A DNA stretch of 64,000 nt, taken from Hormiphora californensis. Lineage: Eukaryota > Ctenophora > Tentaculata > Cydippida > Pleurobrachiidae. A program made the position numbers and the translations under genes. Every line of letters starts with the position of its first letter. The stretch's first letter is position 1. This document shows positions 63,239 through 64,000 of this stretch, piece after piece. The notes beneath the pieces were generated by a model. It did not search any database and had not been told where the DNA came from. It saw only the letters and a list, made by a program, of their open reading frames with translations. The stretch spans positions 1,954,729 to 2,018,728 of the forward strand of contig CM035362.1 of NCBI GenBank assembly GCA_020137815.1, written 5' to 3'.

Positions 63239-64000
63239 CTGAGGGAAAGCTGGGTTAAAAAAATGGGATTGGAAATACAATTATTGGGGTTGGGTGGTTG
63301 GCAATCGTGAAAGGAGGGAGAGAGAAGGAAGGATGGAGAGAGAAGGAAAGAGGGAGAGAGAATAAAAGAGTAGACCTTGGGAAACATTTATCCGCCAGTG
63401 GCTTGTTTATTTAAAGATTTTAGGCCACATAAGAACTGGGAAAGTTTCTGTTTTTGACCACAAATTGTGAAATCTCGTGGGAAGAAAAGGAAACACCAGC
63501 CTCTAAAACCATTCTAAAAAGTTTCCCGCTCATTTCAATCTTCTCACATCGATAACTTCCTATATACATGTGAATAAATCCCCCTCTTTCTCTCCATTCT
63601 AATTCTCTACATATCTCTCTCTCTCTCTCTCTTCTCTCTATGTGATACATAAATCTAAACTACACAGAACTTGCCAGTCTCTGTAGTTTTGTGTGTAAAC
63701 CTGTCTAGATAGCATTATATACTGTCTAGGTTGTATTCAATAACACGCATGACAGGTGAGCTCTGAGAAACAAAATACAGTCAGACCCATTTACCCCTTT
63801 TTCCCCAAACCCCTTCCCAGAAAACCCTTCCCCGGGGCCCGTTCGGGTTTTCCCATTAAGTTTTTTGTCCAAAAATTAAAAAAATTGTTGGTTTGATATT
63901 AACACCCTATTTGGTATATTTTTATAGATCCGGGGAAAAATTTATTTGATAAAAAAAAAGGGGGGGGAAAAATCCCTTTTGGGGGGGAAAAAATTTGGGG
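63239..64000. other. LamG gene intron, then low-quality contig end
   Basis: The region to about 63770 is intron-like, with GA and CT blocks. From about 63780 the sequence turns into runs of C, T, A and G (CAGTCAGACCC then homopolymers), unlike anything else in the window. This looks like a poorly resolved contig end that may begin with another pogo-like MITE end. Confidence 0.6.

Overview
This is nuclear DNA from an animal, probably an invertebrate or early-branching metazoan. Every convincing gene is split by GT-AG introns, and the protein families are animal ones: SAS-6, tetraspanin, group I PAK, and a laminin-G/neurexin-like receptor. I cannot name the species. Introns and spacers are packed with microsatellites, foldback DNA elements and MITEs. 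Exon structures below were assembled by hand from reading frames, splice sites and phase.

Layout. (1) 1.3-18.7 kb, minus strand: centriole cartwheel gene SASS6. Its large intron holds an unrecognised secreted-glycoprotein gene on the plus strand (4.4-10.6 kb). A second, error-rich copy of 6.8-11.3 kb follows at 11.9-16.95 kb; it repeats two SASS6 exons and the 3' part of the nested gene. (2) 19.5-20.6 kb: 3' fragment of a retroelement ORF. (3) 21.0-29.35 kb, plus strand: an eight-exon tetraspanin. Its last intron carries three foldback transposons nested inside one another, each with its own 4-bp target-site duplication, plus a 1.9-kb insertion with a 13-bp duplication. (4) 29.9-47.9 kb, plus strand: a complete group I p21-activated kinase in 14 exons. 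Its introns host a minus-strand glycosyltransferase gene (34.7-36.4 kb), an orphan LINE ORF1 (44.3-45.3 kb) and a minus-strand gene for a 59-residue secreted peptide (45.7-46.05 kb). (5) 49.06-56.12 kb: a 7.06-kb mobile element with terminal inverted repeats and an 8-bp target-site duplication. Its body is almost entirely a self-complementary satellite of 10-bp monomers. (6) 56.7-59.25 kb: two further inverted-repeat elements. (7) 59.95-63.24 kb, minus strand: the 3' end of a laminin-G, single-pass receptor gene with a neurexin-like cytoplasmic tail. The last 200 bases look like low-quality contig end.

The genes do not form one pathway. Several act at the cell surface or cortex (tetraspanin, LamG receptor, PAK), but adjacency alone does not show cooperation. 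The most unusual content is the set of palindromic mobile elements, above all the 7-kb satellite-bodied element and the nested foldbacks in the tetraspanin intron.
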